From Planctomycetota bacterium (GTDB lineage Bacteria > Planctomycetota > J058 > JAJDCP01): 64,000 nucleotides of DNA. The stretch's first letter is position 1. Each line of letters begins with the position of its first letter. Shown in pieces: positions 1-12,046 of the stretch. The notes under the pieces were generated by a model, which was not told the origin of the DNA, did no database searches, and saw only the letters and a program-made list of their open reading frames with translations. A program made the position numbers and the translations under genes. The stretch covers positions 1-64,000 of the forward strand of contig JAJDCP010000101.1 in the NCBI GenBank assembly GCA_029260765.1, in the 5' to 3' direction.

Positions 1-144
1 AATCGCTTCGCCAGCCACCACGGCGGCGGCCCGCTGGCTTCGTTGTCCTCCTCGCCGGCCATCCGGGCCGACTGTGTCGTCCGCCTCGCCATCGAACCAC
101 CGGCGCGGCACCTGGCTTCACGATTTTCGCCGCAGGCTGCATAG
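1..144 (-). mobile_element. MITE-like element, partial copy cut by the window edge
   Basis: The reverse complement of positions 16-106 aligns without gaps to 63504-63594; by direct comparison 82 of 91 positions match. The end near 128-144 (on the minus strand TATGCAGCCTGCGGCG) resembles the terminal repeat of the 63467-63627 element. No reading frame of interest lies within it. It is a diverged copy of the same non-autonomous repeat in opposite orientation; its other end lies outside the window. Confidence 0.6.
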
Positions 145-202
145 ACCGACGCTACAGGCGGCTCTCAGCAGTTCGAAGGCATGGACCAGGCCTGACGGAA
201 GA
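142..202 (+). repeat. 61-bp direct repeat, copy A
   Basis: Positions 142-202 match 418-478 with two mismatches in 61 bases. Both copies are followed by TTCGGG-type hexamers, so the duplication seems to have included the start of the hexamer array. It abuts the MITE-like end. No gene is apparent. Confidence 0.75.
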
Positions 203-230
203 GTCGGGTTCGGGATTCGGAGCCGTCTTC

Positions 231-341
231 TGTAGCGGCGCTGTATGAGCGCCGGAAGGAGCTGCGCTGTAGCGGTGCTGTATGAGCGCCGGAAGGAGCT
301 GCGCTGTAGCGGCGCTCTATGAGCGCCGGAAGGAGCTCTGG
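231..341 (+). repeat. Three tandem copies of a 37-bp palindromic unit
   Basis: Units begin at 231, 268 and 305 with TGTAGCGG and end with GGAAGGAGCT. Each contains the hairpin GGCGCT-N5-AGCGCC or a close variant, which makes the block look like clustered REP/ERIC-type palindromes. A related perfect hairpin, GGCGCTC-gca-GAGCGCC, lies at 394-410. Confidence 0.7.
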
Positions 342-417
342 CAAAGGTTGCATCCAGAGGTTCTGGGTTTGCCAATCCGGATCGGTCTTCTCTGGCGCTC
401 GCAGAGCGCCCTGGTCG

Positions 418-478
418 TAGACCGCCGCTACAGGCGGTTCTCAGCAGTTCGAAGGCATGGACCAGGCCTGACGGAAGA
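418..478 (+). repeat. 61-bp direct repeat, copy B
   Basis: Second copy of the 142-202 repeat (59 of 61 positions identical), 276 bp downstream. It contains ACCGCC-N6-GGCGGT, able to fold into a small hairpin, and is followed immediately by the long hexamer array. Confidence 0.75.
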
Positions 479-480
479 CT

Positions 481-586
481 CCGGGTTCGGGTTCGGATTC
501 GGGATCGGGTTCGGAGTCGGGATCGGGTGCGGATTCGGGATCGGGGTTCGGGTTCGGAGTCGGGTTCCGGTTCCGGTTTCGGTTCC
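481..586 (+). repeat. Hexanucleotide array, TTCGGG/ATCGGG type
   Basis: A nearly uninterrupted run of 6-bp units (TTCGGG, ATCGGG, GTCGGG) that drifts into TTCCGG near 565. The array is open in several frames on both strands, so ORFs through it (Ser-Arg, Pro-Glu or Phe-Gly dipeptide strings) are repeat artefacts and not genes. Confidence 0.8.
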
Positions 587-900
587 GTGACCGAGACCGT
601 GACCGTGGACCGAGACCGTGGACCGAGACCGTGACCGAGACCGTGACCGAGACCGTGACCGTGACCGTGACCGTGACCGTGACCGAGACCGTGGACCGTG
701 ACCGTGACCGAGACCGTGGACCGTGACCGAGACCGTGACCGAGACCGTGGACCGTGACCGAGACCGTGGACCGAGACCGTGACCGTGACCGTGGACCGTG
801 ACCGTGACCGTGACCGAGACCGAGACCGTGACCGTGACCGAGACCGTGACCGTGACCGTGGACCGTGACCGTGACCGTGACCGTGACCGTGACGGTATGG
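587..900 (+). repeat. Hexanucleotide array, GACCGT/GACCGA type
   Basis: Over 300 bp of GACCGT and GACCGA units, interrupted at intervals by an extra G (GTGGACC) that shifts the phase. It ends about 20 bp before the imuA start and therefore occupies the place where a promoter and LexA-type operator would be expected. I see no operator or clear promoter between 300 and 920. Confidence 0.8.
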
Positions 901-919
901 ACCGTGACCGGGAGCAAAC

Positions 920-1759
920 TTGGCAGCATCGCACGTATTCGACGCCCGCAAGTCCGCGGGGCCCTCCCGGGCGCAAGCGGACAGTCTCACTGCCCTGCGG
1001 CGGAAGCTGCCGGGCCTGCGGCCCGCTTCGGAGCTGGGGCCCGCCGGTTGGAATCTCGCCACGCTGGCCGGGCGGCTGGTCGAGTTGCAGGGGTGCGGCG
1101 CCTTGACTCTGGCGGCTCAGCTCGTGCTCGAAGCCCAACTACGTGCAGAGCCCGTCGCCTGGGTCTGCCCGGCGGGCGGCCCGGCGGGCAGAGCGGGCAG
1201 GCCCGTGCGTCCTCCGGCCTGGCTTGCTCCGCTGGTGCGTCCGGGAGGTTGGGAGCCTCGGGCGCGCGAGCAGCTTGAGGGCTTCGCCTTTCCTCCTGAT
1301 CTGGCGGCGCTGGGCATCGACCTGGCGGCGCTGGTGGTGGTGCGTGTTCCGTTCGGGAGCGCGCAGCTGCGGGCGGTCGACACTCTCCTGCGGTCGGGCG
1401 GCTTTGGCCTGATCCTGATCGAGTTGGGCCTGCGGCGGCAGCTGCCCCTGGCGACGCAGTCACGCCTGAACGGCCTGGCTGCCAAGTACGGGACCGCCGT
1501 GGTGTGCATGCGCGAGCAGGCACAGCCTGGCACGCGCTGGCAACCCTGCTCTGAAGAGCTTCCGCAGGTCGGCGCCTCCCTGGGGCCGCTGGTGTCGTTG
1601 CGTCTGCAGGCTTCACGCAGTGAGAGTGAGGCTCCCAACCCGCCGGACGAATCTGCTGAGCTCCACTGGTGTTATCGACTGCAGGCGCTGCGTGACAAAC
1701 GCCGGCCGGCAGGCTGGTTTGAGGTGCGGAGCTACCATGCCCCGGTTGGCTTGTGTTGA
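920..1759 (+). CDS. imuA: ImuA-like mutagenesis protein
   Basis: This 279-residue protein precedes ImuB and DnaE2 in the standard ImuA position. ImuA proteins are RecA/SulA-like accessory factors of DNA-damage-induced translesion synthesis. Segments such as DLAALVVVRVPFG and FGLILIELG (about residues 130-170) look like the core beta-strands of a RecA-like fold. I do not see a convincing Walker A motif, which is common for this family. Translation is taken from TTG at 920, preceded by GGGAG; the rare start and the hexamer array immediately upstream make it uncertain. The 3' end overlaps imuB by 23 bp, which suggests translational coupling. Confidence 0.7.
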   Translation: MAASHVFDARKSAGPSRAQADSLTALRRKLPGLRPASELGPAGWNLATLAGRLVELQGCGALTLAAQLVLEAQLRAEPVAWVCPAGGPAGRAGRPVRPPAWLAPLVRPGGWEPRAREQLEGFAFPPDLAALGIDLAALVVVRVPFGSAQLRAVDTLLRSGGFGLILIELGLRRQLPLATQSRLNGLAAKYGTAVVCMREQAQPGTRWQPCSEELPQVGASLGPLVSLRLQASRSESEAPNPPDESAELHWCYRLQALRDKRRPAGWFEVRSYHAPVGLC

Positions 1760-3262
1760 CATCCCGGCGCTGCCCCTGCAATTGCTGCAGCGGCGCCAGC
1801 CGGGATGGGAAGACGCCCCCTGTGCGGTGATTGCCGCGGACAAGCCGCAAGCGGACATCCTGTGGGTGAACCCGCGGGCACGTCAGCAGGGGATCTTGCC
1901 GGGGATGCGCTATGCCGCGGGGCTCTCGTTGTGCAGCGACTTCCGCGCGGGGGTGGTGTCCGCGCTCGAGCTGCAGCGCGCGCTGGAGAGCCTGACGAGC
2001 TTGCTGCGCGAGCTGGGCCCCGACGTCGAACCTTGCGAGGAGGCGCCTGGGGTGTTCTGGCTCGATGCTTCGGGCCTGGTTCCGCTGCACCGTTCGCTGC
2101 GCGTCTGGGCAGAGAAAGTCCGCACCCGTCTCGCTCGCGAGCGTTTCCACTGTGGTGTGGTGGTCGGCTTCAGCAAGTTCGGCAGCTACGCCAGCGCTCG
2201 GGCTGATGAGGGGCGTGGGTTGCGCGTCTTTAGCAGCCCCGAGGAAGAACTGCGGACAGCACGCCAGACACCCCTGCTGCATCTCGACCTCGAGGGAAAG
2301 GAGTTGTTGGCCCTGCGCCAGCTGGGAGTCGAAAAGCTCGACGAGCTGATGCGCCTGCCCAGCGCCGGAGTGCTGCGCCGTTTCGGACCGCGCGTGCGGC
2401 AGCTGCAACGGCTGGCCTCTGGGAAGGTGGGGGAGCCGCTGCGGCCCGAACTCGCTGAGCCCATGCTCTGCCAGCACATCGAGCTCGGGACCCCCAGCCT
2501 CGACGCGCGCCGCCTGTTGACTGAGCTGACCCCTGCGCTGGAAGCGCTGCTGGCCCGGCTCGCCGCTCGTTCGCAGGGGCTCGCCGAGCTCGAGCTCGAG
2601 TTGCAGCTCGAGGCGGGCAGCCGCGCGGATTCTTCTGCTCGGCCTCTCGGCGAGGCTCCTCGTCGGCTGTGCACGCGCCTGCGCCCTTCCCGGGCCAGCC
2701 TCGACCAGGGTCTGATCCTCGAGCTGCTGCGGTTGCGGCTGCAGAACCTGCAGCTACAAACCGCGGTAGAAGAACTGCGCCTGCAGGTCTATGGTGTGGC
2801 GTTGCGTCCCGAGCAACTCGAGCTGTTCAGCAGCCCTCAGCGCGATCTGGCGGCCGCCGATCGGGCTCTGGCACGCCTGCGCGCTCGCTTCGGTCCCGAG
2901 GCGGTGGTGTGCGCTCGGGTGGTTGAGGCACACCTGCCCGAAGAACGCTTCGGTTGGCAGCCGCTGCAGCGTTTGCGGCCGGCGCAGCCGCAAGAGACTG
3001 CCAGGGCTCGGAGCATCCGGCGCTTCTTCCTCCCTGCGATCCCCCTCAGCCCCCGTCTGGAGCTGCCTGAGCGCTGGCTCGAACACCGCATCCGGCGCGG
3101 TAGCATCGTGCGCTGCTGCGGACCCTACCCAGTGTCTGGGAAATGGTGGGCGGAGCCGGTCGAGCGTCGCTATCTGTTTCTGCAGACGCGCGCGGGGGCG
3201 TGGCTGTGGGTGTACTGCGACCAGCGGGTTGGACGCTGGTTTCTGGCTGCGCGGGTGATGTG

Positions 3263-3263
<1 letters not shown>
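1737..3263 (+). CDS. imuB: ImuB, inactive Y-family DNA polymerase homologue
   Basis: A 508-residue protein starting MPRLACVDIPALPLQLL at ATG 1737, inside the end of imuA. It has the Y-family layout: palm (WLDASGLVPLH near residue 110), the little-finger region, and a helix-hairpin-helix-like segment (LRQLGVEKLDELMRLP). The acidic residues that bind metal in active DinB polymerases are not conserved at the N-terminus, where the family DxD site reads DIPAL. That is the hallmark of ImuB, which bridges DnaE2 to the beta clamp. Its TGA overlaps the dnaE2 ATG by one base (TGATG). Confidence 0.85.
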
Positions 3264-6343
<3,080 letters not shown>

Positions 6344-6375
6344 GATGGCGTCACAAGCCCTGGCGGAAAACCGGG

Positions 6376-7926
6376 CTAACGAACCATCGAGGTTCCATCG
6401 CCGGCGCCCGACCATCTACGCGCGAGATAGCGAGCGCGCATCGCGTCGACAAAAAGATCGACCAGCGCCGGGTCCAGACGGGTTCCCTTGAGCTTTTTGA
6501 GGATCTCCAGACCCTCCAGTTTCGAGACGCCTTTCTGATAGGGCCGGTCGGTGGTCACAGCATCGTAGGTGTCCGCGATCGCGATGATGCGCGCCTGCAG
6601 CGGGATATCTTCCCCGACCATATCGTCGGGATAGCCCCCGCCCCCGTAATCTTCGTGGTGCCATTTCACCCCGGGCACCACGGCCTCGAGCTCGGGGATT
6701 TTCGACAGCAACTTGGCTCCCTGCAACGGGTGCACCTTGACCGTTTCGAGCTCTTCGGGCGTCAGTGGATCATCATTGTGGATCAAGATCTTGTCAGGCA
6801 TGCCGATCTTGCCAACATCATGGAGGACCGCTGAAATCTCAAGGCACTCCTGCTCGTAGGGGGGCAGCTCGAGGGCTTCCCCCAACGCGCGGGCATAGCG
6901 CCGGACCCGCTCAGAGTGGCCGCGGGTGTATTTGTCCTTGGCCTGGATGGCCGTCACCAGCGTCGCGACCGTGCGATGAAACATCGTCTTGAGCTGTTCG
7001 GCATGCCGCACGTTGGCGATGGCCGTAGCCAGCTTGTGGCTCAGCGTTGTCAGCAACTCCCGGTCGCCCTGCTGAAACTTGTCGACGGCTTGCGCCTCGA
7101 CCTGCACCATGCCGTGGACCTGTTCGAGACTGATCAACGGTACACACATCAGCGAGTGCAGGCCCTCGGGCAGGTTCTCGCGCACGAAGCGTGGGTCGCT
7201 GTGCACATCGCCGGAGAGCAGCGTCTCCTTCTGCGCCAACACCGCATCGAGCACCACCGTATTGAGCTCGACCTCGGCAGGCAGCCCGTCGCTGCAGAGC
7301 ACCGTCGGCTCAGCCAGCTCGCCTGACTGCGGGTCGACCAGCTGGATCGTGCCGCGCTCTGCGGGGATCACCCGCAGGATCAGCTCAAGCCCCTTCTGCT
7401 GCAGGGGTTCGAGCTCGCGCACCGCGCTGAGGGCGCGGTCGAGCTTGTACAGCAGCGCAAGCAGCTTGTAGGCCTTCGCCAGCCGCCGGTCGCTGCCTCC
7501 CTTGTCCGGGTCGATCTGTTCGGGATCGATCTGCTCGGGATCGATCTGCGGCAGCTTGCTCGAATCGAAGTCAAGGCTCTGCAGCTGCGGATAGATGCGC
7601 GCTGTCTTGCGCGTGTCTTCGAACACCATGCCATCAGTGCGGTCTTTGTGGAAACGCACGTTGTTGCTGCCCAGACTGATCAGATCTCCGTCTTCGAGCT
7701 CGGCCTGTTCGACTTTCTTTCCGTTGAGGAAGATCCCATTGCGGCTGCCAGAATCGACCAGCCAGGTCTTGTTCTCGCGTTTCTCAAGGCGCGCATGGGT
7801 GGTCGAGACGGTGGGATCGACCAAGCAGATGGTGCACGCGAGATCGCGCCCGAGGCTGGCAGGAAACTGCCGCAGGACGAAACGCCGCCCCTTGTCGGGA
7901 CCCTCGACCACAGACAGAGAGCTCAT
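6376..7926 (-). CDS. FHA-GAF-HD-GYP signalling phosphodiesterase
   Basis: 516 residues in three modules. An N-terminal FHA domain (about 5-95; GRDLACTICL, STTHARLE, SGSRNGIFLNG) should bind phosphothreonine. A GAF domain (about 160-315) follows. The C-terminal HD-GYP domain (about 325-500) has HDVGKIG and HHEDYGGGGYP with the metal-binding His/Asp residues intact, consistent with cyclic-di-GMP hydrolysis. The linker at about 127-140 contains repeated QIDPE, encoded by a 15-bp tandem repeat near 7505-7545 that could vary in copy number. The FHA domain implies partnership with a Ser/Thr kinase; one is encoded at 49709-53617. It reads towards dnaE2. Confidence 0.88.
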   Translation of the reverse strand: MSSLSVVEGPDKGRRFVLRQFPASLGRDLACTICLVDPTVSTTHARLEKRENKTWLVDSGSRNGIFLNGKKVEQAELEDGDLISLGSNNVRFHKDRTDGMVFEDTRKTARIYPQLQSLDFDSSKLPQIDPEQIDPEQIDPDKGGSDRRLAKAYKLLALLYKLDRALSAVRELEPLQQKGLELILRVIPAERGTIQLVDPQSGELAEPTVLCSDGLPAEVELNTVVLDAVLAQKETLLSGDVHSDPRFVRENLPEGLHSLMCVPLISLEQVHGMVQVEAQAVDKFQQGDRELLTTLSHKLATAIANVRHAEQLKTMFHRTVATLVTAIQAKDKYTRGHSERVRRYARALGEALELPPYEQECLEISAVLHDVGKIGMPDKILIHNDDPLTPEELETVKVHPLQGAKLLSKIPELEAVVPGVKWHHEDYGGGGYPDDMVGEDIPLQARIIAIADTYDAVTTDRPYQKGVSKLEGLEILKKLKGTRLDPALVDLFVDAMRARYLARRWSGAGDGTSMVR

Positions 7927-7965
7927 GGTGTCTCCTCAGCGTTCCGCGCGCGCACCGCGTTTGTT

Positions 7966-8481
7966 TCAAGATGCCGGAGCCCGGCACAACAACGCGAAGT
8001 CCTGCCCGCAGCTCAGTTCCCGAAACGGAACCAAGCCTTCGGATTGTAGCTGAGATTCGAGCGCAGCATAACGGTCTTGTTTCAGGAGGGTCAGCGCAAA
8101 CAGTCCTTCGGGGCAGAGAACCCGCCGCACCTCGGCGAGGCTGCGCTCGATGTGCGGCACGTGGAGCAGGCTGGTAAAGCTGAACACAGCCTCGAAGCTG
8201 GCACCCGCGAAGGGCAGAGCGTCGCTGTCCGCCTGCACCCTGTACAGATGGGGGGGGGCCTTCTCGAGCATTCCTCGGGACAGATCGAGAGCGACGAAGC
8301 GGCTACGCACGATGCGGCCGAGCAGTCCGGTCCCTGCCCCAAGGTCGAGGATGCGGGCGTCTTCAGCCAGCGGGCAGGCACTCAAGACCGCTGCGAACTT
8401 GTGCTTCTGCAGCGGCCAGAAGACCTGGTCGTAGCGTTCTGCCGAGCGGTCGTAGCTGCGCTGCAGGTCTTCTCGCTGCAT
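7966..8481 (-). CDS. Class I SAM-dependent methyltransferase
   Basis: A small methyltransferase of about 171 residues with the SAM-binding motif ILDLGAGTGLLG and the following acidic strand FVALDLSRGML, then SFEAVFSFTSLLHVPH as the motif-IV region. It resembles the UbiE/Methyltransf_11 group; the substrate cannot be inferred. ATG 8481 lies 7 bp beyond the stop of the upstream lipoprotein gene, with GTG 8487 an alternative, so the two are probably co-transcribed. Confidence 0.75.
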   Translation of the reverse strand: MQREDLQRSYDRSAERYDQVFWPLQKHKFAAVLSACPLAEDARILDLGAGTGLLGRIVRSRFVALDLSRGMLEKAPPHLYRVQADSDALPFAGASFEAVFSFTSLLHVPHIERSLAEVRRVLCPEGLFALTLLKQDRYAALESQLQSEGLVPFRELSCGQDFALLCRAPAS

Positions 8482-8487
8482 GACCAC

Positions 8488-10065
8488 TCAGCGCAGATGT
8501 TGACGCTGAAGCCTCTCGATCAGCGTCTGAAAGCCTGGTTCTGCACGCAATCCGGCCAGGTCGGGGTCGTTCTGCAGATAGATCCAGTCACCGCGGCGCG
8601 CTTCCACGGACTTCTCCAACGCCTCGATCGCCCGCCGCTTCTGGCCGACCAGTGCGTAGCCGCACGCGAGGTTGTAGTGGAAGACGCTCTCGTCGGGGAA
8701 GTCGAGGGTGGCGGACTCGAAGATGTCCACGGCCAGCTCCGGCTGCTCGGCCCGCAGAGCGTCGATGCCCCAGGCGTTGCGCGAGCTCACGTCATCCCAA
8801 CAAGTGCGGGCTTGGTCTTCGGACAGCTCCAGAGCCGTCTTGCGAGCACCGAGCTCCCCGAGGTCCGCCAATGCTGACCAGAGGGCGTGGATGGTCGTTG
8901 CGTCCAGGTAGGGATCGCCGAGCCGCCGTCGCAAGACCGCCGCGCCCGCTCCCAGCTGGCCCAGACTGAAGGCGGCTGCACGCACCAGACTGTTGGAACC
9001 GAACGACACGGCTGCCTCAAAAGTCGGCACGGCGATCGGATCAAAGAAACTGCGCAGCGCCTCGACAGCCTCGGGACTGGGACTCGACATGCCCGCCATC
9101 AAAGCATCGCGCAGCTCGCCGCCGCGGCTGTCCGCTGCGATGGCGACAAACGCGCGCAGAGCATGCCAGCTGCGCGTGCCCCACCGGAAAGAGGCCGTGT
9201 AGCGCACGAACTCCCGAAGTTGTTGCAGCAGAGCGTCTTCCGTTGCGGTTCCCCCCTGCAGCAAGATCCCCCAGGTTCCGTCGACGCGGTAGGGCACCCC
9301 AGGCAGCGCAGCCAGCTCTGCCAGAGCCGCTTCGAGGTCGAGCAGCTTGAGGCGGACGTCACTGTAGCGTCCGGCCTCGACCTCGACCCGTAGCTGCTGC
9401 GACAGGTACCCTTCACAGCGTACGATCAATGATTGCGAGCCGGGCGCCAGGGCTAGCAGCTTGCCCTCGGAACGCAGCTTGAAGGCCCCGTGCCCATCGA
9501 CGAAAGCCATCTGCCCTTCGGGACCCAGAAGGCGCACGCCCTGGCCCTCGGTCTGCATGGCGACGTCGACTTCGATCCAGCGCTGCGCCTCGACGAAGAA
9601 ACTACGCTGCCAGCTTCGATGTCCTTCGAGGTCTACACGCACCTCAATGCTGCCCGCAGGGCAGACGATGTCGACGTAGTCCGACAGCCACGAGACCTCG
9701 CCTTCATCGAACACGCTGACGTGTGCGCCTCCGGGTACTCCCCGCAGGCGGATCCCCTGGCCGGTGCGCTCGAGATCGAAGTGGAAAGAGCTCTGGAACT
9801 TGGAAGGTAAGGCGTAGAAGAGCGCTTCTTTCGACGCATGCTGGGCACACTCGACGCTGACGCGGTGCAGGTTGCCGTCGGCGCGCAGCTCGAGGGTGGC
9901 CGGAGTGGTCTGGCCGGTGGCCTGGCCGTCCAGGAAGACCTCGGACGACGGTTGCGCGGTTACGCCCACCCGCGTGTAGAGCCTTCGCGGCCCCCGGCAG
10001 CCGCAGGCCACGAGCAGACTGAGCAGCACAGCGGCAACCAGGAGAGGGCGTTGAGGGGAATGCAT
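8488..10065 (-). CDS. Lipoprotein with PEGA-like, HEAT-like and TPR-like regions
   Basis: 525 residues. The N-terminus LLVAAVLLSLLVACGC is a signal peptide with a lipobox cysteine. Residues about 30-100 look like a PEGA domain (SSEVFLDGQATGQTTPATLEL). The middle has further beta-rich segments, about 330-430 resemble HEAT repeats (LVRAAAFSLGQLGAGAAVLRR), and the C-terminus has a TPR-like pair (VFHYNLACGYALVGQKRRAI). This suggests a periplasmic or outer-membrane scaffold. The start follows GGAGGG. Function unknown. Confidence 0.65.
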   Translation of the reverse strand: MHSPQRPLLVAAVLLSLLVACGCRGPRRLYTRVGVTAQPSSEVFLDGQATGQTTPATLELRADGNLHRVSVECAQHASKEALFYALPSKFQSSFHFDLERTGQGIRLRGVPGGAHVSVFDEGEVSWLSDYVDIVCPAGSIEVRVDLEGHRSWQRSFFVEAQRWIEVDVAMQTEGQGVRLLGPEGQMAFVDGHGAFKLRSEGKLLALAPGSQSLIVRCEGYLSQQLRVEVEAGRYSDVRLKLLDLEAALAELAALPGVPYRVDGTWGILLQGGTATEDALLQQLREFVRYTASFRWGTRSWHALRAFVAIAADSRGGELRDALMAGMSSPSPEAVEALRSFFDPIAVPTFEAAVSFGSNSLVRAAAFSLGQLGAGAAVLRRRLGDPYLDATTIHALWSALADLGELGARKTALELSEDQARTCWDDVSSRNAWGIDALRAEQPELAVDIFESATLDFPDESVFHYNLACGYALVGQKRRAIEALEKSVEARRGDWIYLQNDPDLAGLRAEPGFQTLIERLQRQHLR

Positions 10066-10218
10066 CGTGTTCCCTCCGTCAGAGAGGGCTCCTGCTTGCG
10101 GAGACCAGGACTTCCAGGTTGGACACCTCAAAGCCGGGACGCTTCACAGAGACCTTTTTTCAGAGTAGCGCATCCGCGCACAGGCCGCGAAGCAGCAAAT
10201 CGCAGACCAAGCTTGCCG

Positions 10219-10950
10219 CTAGCCTCCAGAAGGCACGACGCGTTGGAAGGGGTGGGCCGCCGGGTGGTTGAGCAACCAGTCACTGTAGGCTGCGGACGCG
10301 CGCGTTTGGTCGACCCGCTCGATGTTTTCGACAAAGTCCTGGCCGGTGAGGTTCTTCAATGCCTGCCAGGCTCGACGCTGGGTGTCCCCGGCTTCCAACA
10401 GCAGATCACAGAGCGCCACGCCCGCCACCAGGTATCCGGCCTCGCCGAGAGTCAGCGCGACGCCCCGCTTGACAACGTAGGCCTCGATGTCGAGTGCCGC
10501 CACCAGGCCTTCGAGATCGCCCATCGTCAGCAATGACGCCGCCAGCTCTTCACAGCGCTCGGCTGGAGGCGCTGCGGCGAGCTCAGCGCGGATGCGGTCG
10601 CGGGTTTGTTGGAAATCGACACCGAGGTCGTCGAAATAGTAGCCATGCGGCTCGCGCAAGTCGGGCGCGTTCTGGTGTCTGAGCGGATCATAGACGAGCT
10701 TCTGCACGCGGCTCACCCGCAGGCCGGCAGGACCCGGCTCGAGGTGGAAGAAGCTGCCCGCGCCGTCGGCATAATACAGCTCACCTTGCGCGGACACGAG
10801 CGACTGGGGGGCTATGGGCGAGGTCTGCACAGCCACCTGCGGGGCCGGTACCACAGCGGCGGGCCGCTCGCGCGAGGCGATCAGCCAACCAGCGGCCAGC
10901 ACGCTGCCCGCTATCAGCAAGCAGCCGAGGATCCAGATCGAGCTGCGCAT
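10219..10950 (-). CDS. Membrane-anchored hypothetical protein
   Basis: 243 residues with one N-terminal membrane anchor (IWILGCLLIAGSVLAAGWLIA) followed by a Pro/Val-rich linker and a soluble region. I recognise no family. It lies between the anti-sigma gene and the PEGA-like lipoprotein on the same strand and may belong to the envelope functions controlled by that sigma factor, but this is inferred from position only. Confidence 0.55.
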   Translation of the reverse strand: MRSSIWILGCLLIAGSVLAAGWLIASRERPAAVVPAPQVAVQTSPIAPQSLVSAQGELYYADGAGSFFHLEPGPAGLRVSRVQKLVYDPLRHQNAPDLREPHGYYFDDLGVDFQQTRDRIRAELAAAPPAERCEELAASLLTMGDLEGLVAALDIEAYVVKRGVALTLGEAGYLVAGVALCDLLLEAGDTQRRAWQALKNLTGQDFVENIERVDQTRASAAYSDWLLNHPAAHPFQRVVPSGG

Positions 10951-11011
10951 GTTTCCTCCCCGCAGACATTCTGGCCAGGGCTGTCATCGCTGCGTCAGCA
11001 AAGGAGCCTTC

Positions 11012-12046
11012 TCAATGCCAGGGCTCGGCCAGCCGCCTTCGGGCGAGGTCGACGGCAGAGTCTACATCACCGTACTCTTTGATCACTACAGTGTAGCTCT
11101 CGATCGCATCCTCTTGGCGTCCGGCCCGCCGCAGCAGCTCAGCGATGGTCAGCTGGGCGTGGGCGGCGACGCTGTGGTTGGAAAGGCTGCGCAGGGCACG
11201 CAACTTCTCCAACCTTTTCTCGAGCTCGATCCCGTCGGGTTCGCGGCGAGGAAACAACTCACGCAGCTCCGCCTTCAGCGCATCGACATCGGGCTTGGGC
11301 GCCGAACGAGCCACCGCCGCTTCGGCTTCAGAGACCAGCAGCCGGCTGTACAGCTCGACAGCCAACCACGCCGCCGGTTGGTCCGGGGCATCGGCCATCA
11401 CCTCGGCGAACAGGGCCTTGGACCGCTCCGGTTCGCTGGCCATCAGCCGCTCCCCATCCGCCAACAGCCGCAACAGCTCGTAGTGGTCCTGGGAATCATC
11501 GATCAGGTTCAAGCGCCGTTGTGCGTTCTCGAGGGCCGGTCCTGCTCCAGGTTGGGCGTAGGCTTGCAGCTCAAGTGCCAGGCCGTAGTACACATACGCT
11601 TCATCAAAGCTCTTCAGATCGAGATAGTGGTGGTCGGCCAGCTGCAGATACGCCGTCACCGCCCGCCCGCGCTCGGCCGTGGGCCAGGAGGCACGTTCCC
11701 AGGCGACGCCGAAAGCGGTCCCCAGGGACATGAAAACGACGGCTGCGACCTGCAGCAGGAACGGGAAGCTACGCGATCTACGAGGTTTCGCCACGGCAGG
11801 GGGCGCCTCGACTGCCAGCAGGCGCTCGCGGAATTGCGAGCTCCAACGCAACACCTCCCCCTGTTTCCAGGCTGGAGGGCCGGGCAGTTGATCGAGCAGC
11901 GGGCCGGAGCCGGCAAAAGCCTCGAAGGCGGCCTGGCAAGGAGCACATTCCGCCCGATGGGCTTCGACCTCCGGCACCAGATCGGCCTCGAGCTCGCCCT
12001 GCTGCAACCAGAACAGCTTCTCTTCGAATGCGGCACAGGGGTCCAT
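11012..12046 (-). CDS. Anti-sigma factor with zinc-finger head and TPR-like tail
   Basis: 344 residues. The N-terminus has HRAECAPC, the zinc-binding HxxxCxxC core of ZAS/zf-HC2 anti-sigma factors. One membrane span lies near residues 91-112 (FLLQVAAVVFMSLGTAFGVAW), followed by a helical TPR-like extracytoplasmic region about 220 residues long. The start ATG shares one base with the stop of the ECF sigma gene (TGATG), with AAGGAGG upstream, so sigma and regulator are coupled. It probably sequesters the sigma factor at the membrane; the long TPR tail is unusual and may be the sensor. Confidence 0.8.
   Translation of the reverse strand: MDPCAAFEEKLFWLQQGELEADLVPEVEAHRAECAPCQAAFEAFAGSGPLLDQLPGPPAWKQGEVLRWSSQFRERLLAVEAPPAVAKPRRSRSFPFLLQVAAVVFMSLGTAFGVAWERASWPTAERGRAVTAYLQLADHHYLDLKSFDEAYVYYGLALELQAYAQPGAGPALENAQRRLNLIDDSQDHYELLRLLADGERLMASEPERSKALFAEVMADAPDQPAAWLAVELYSRLLVSEAEAAVARSAPKPDVDALKAELRELFPRREPDGIELEKRLEKLRALRSLSNHSVAAHAQLTIAELLRRAGRQEDAIESYTVVIKEYGDVDSAVDLARRRLAEPWH

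Noticed and set aside
118..1138. Long minus-strand frames with Ser-Arg and Thr-Val dipeptide strings
   Set aside because: They are produced by the hexanucleotide arrays and cross the MITE-like copy and imuA; no codon bias or homology.
987..2477. A 496-residue minus-strand frame opposite imuA/imuB
   Set aside because: It overlaps two well-supported genes and shows no recognisable domain; such shadow frames are common in GC-rich DNA.
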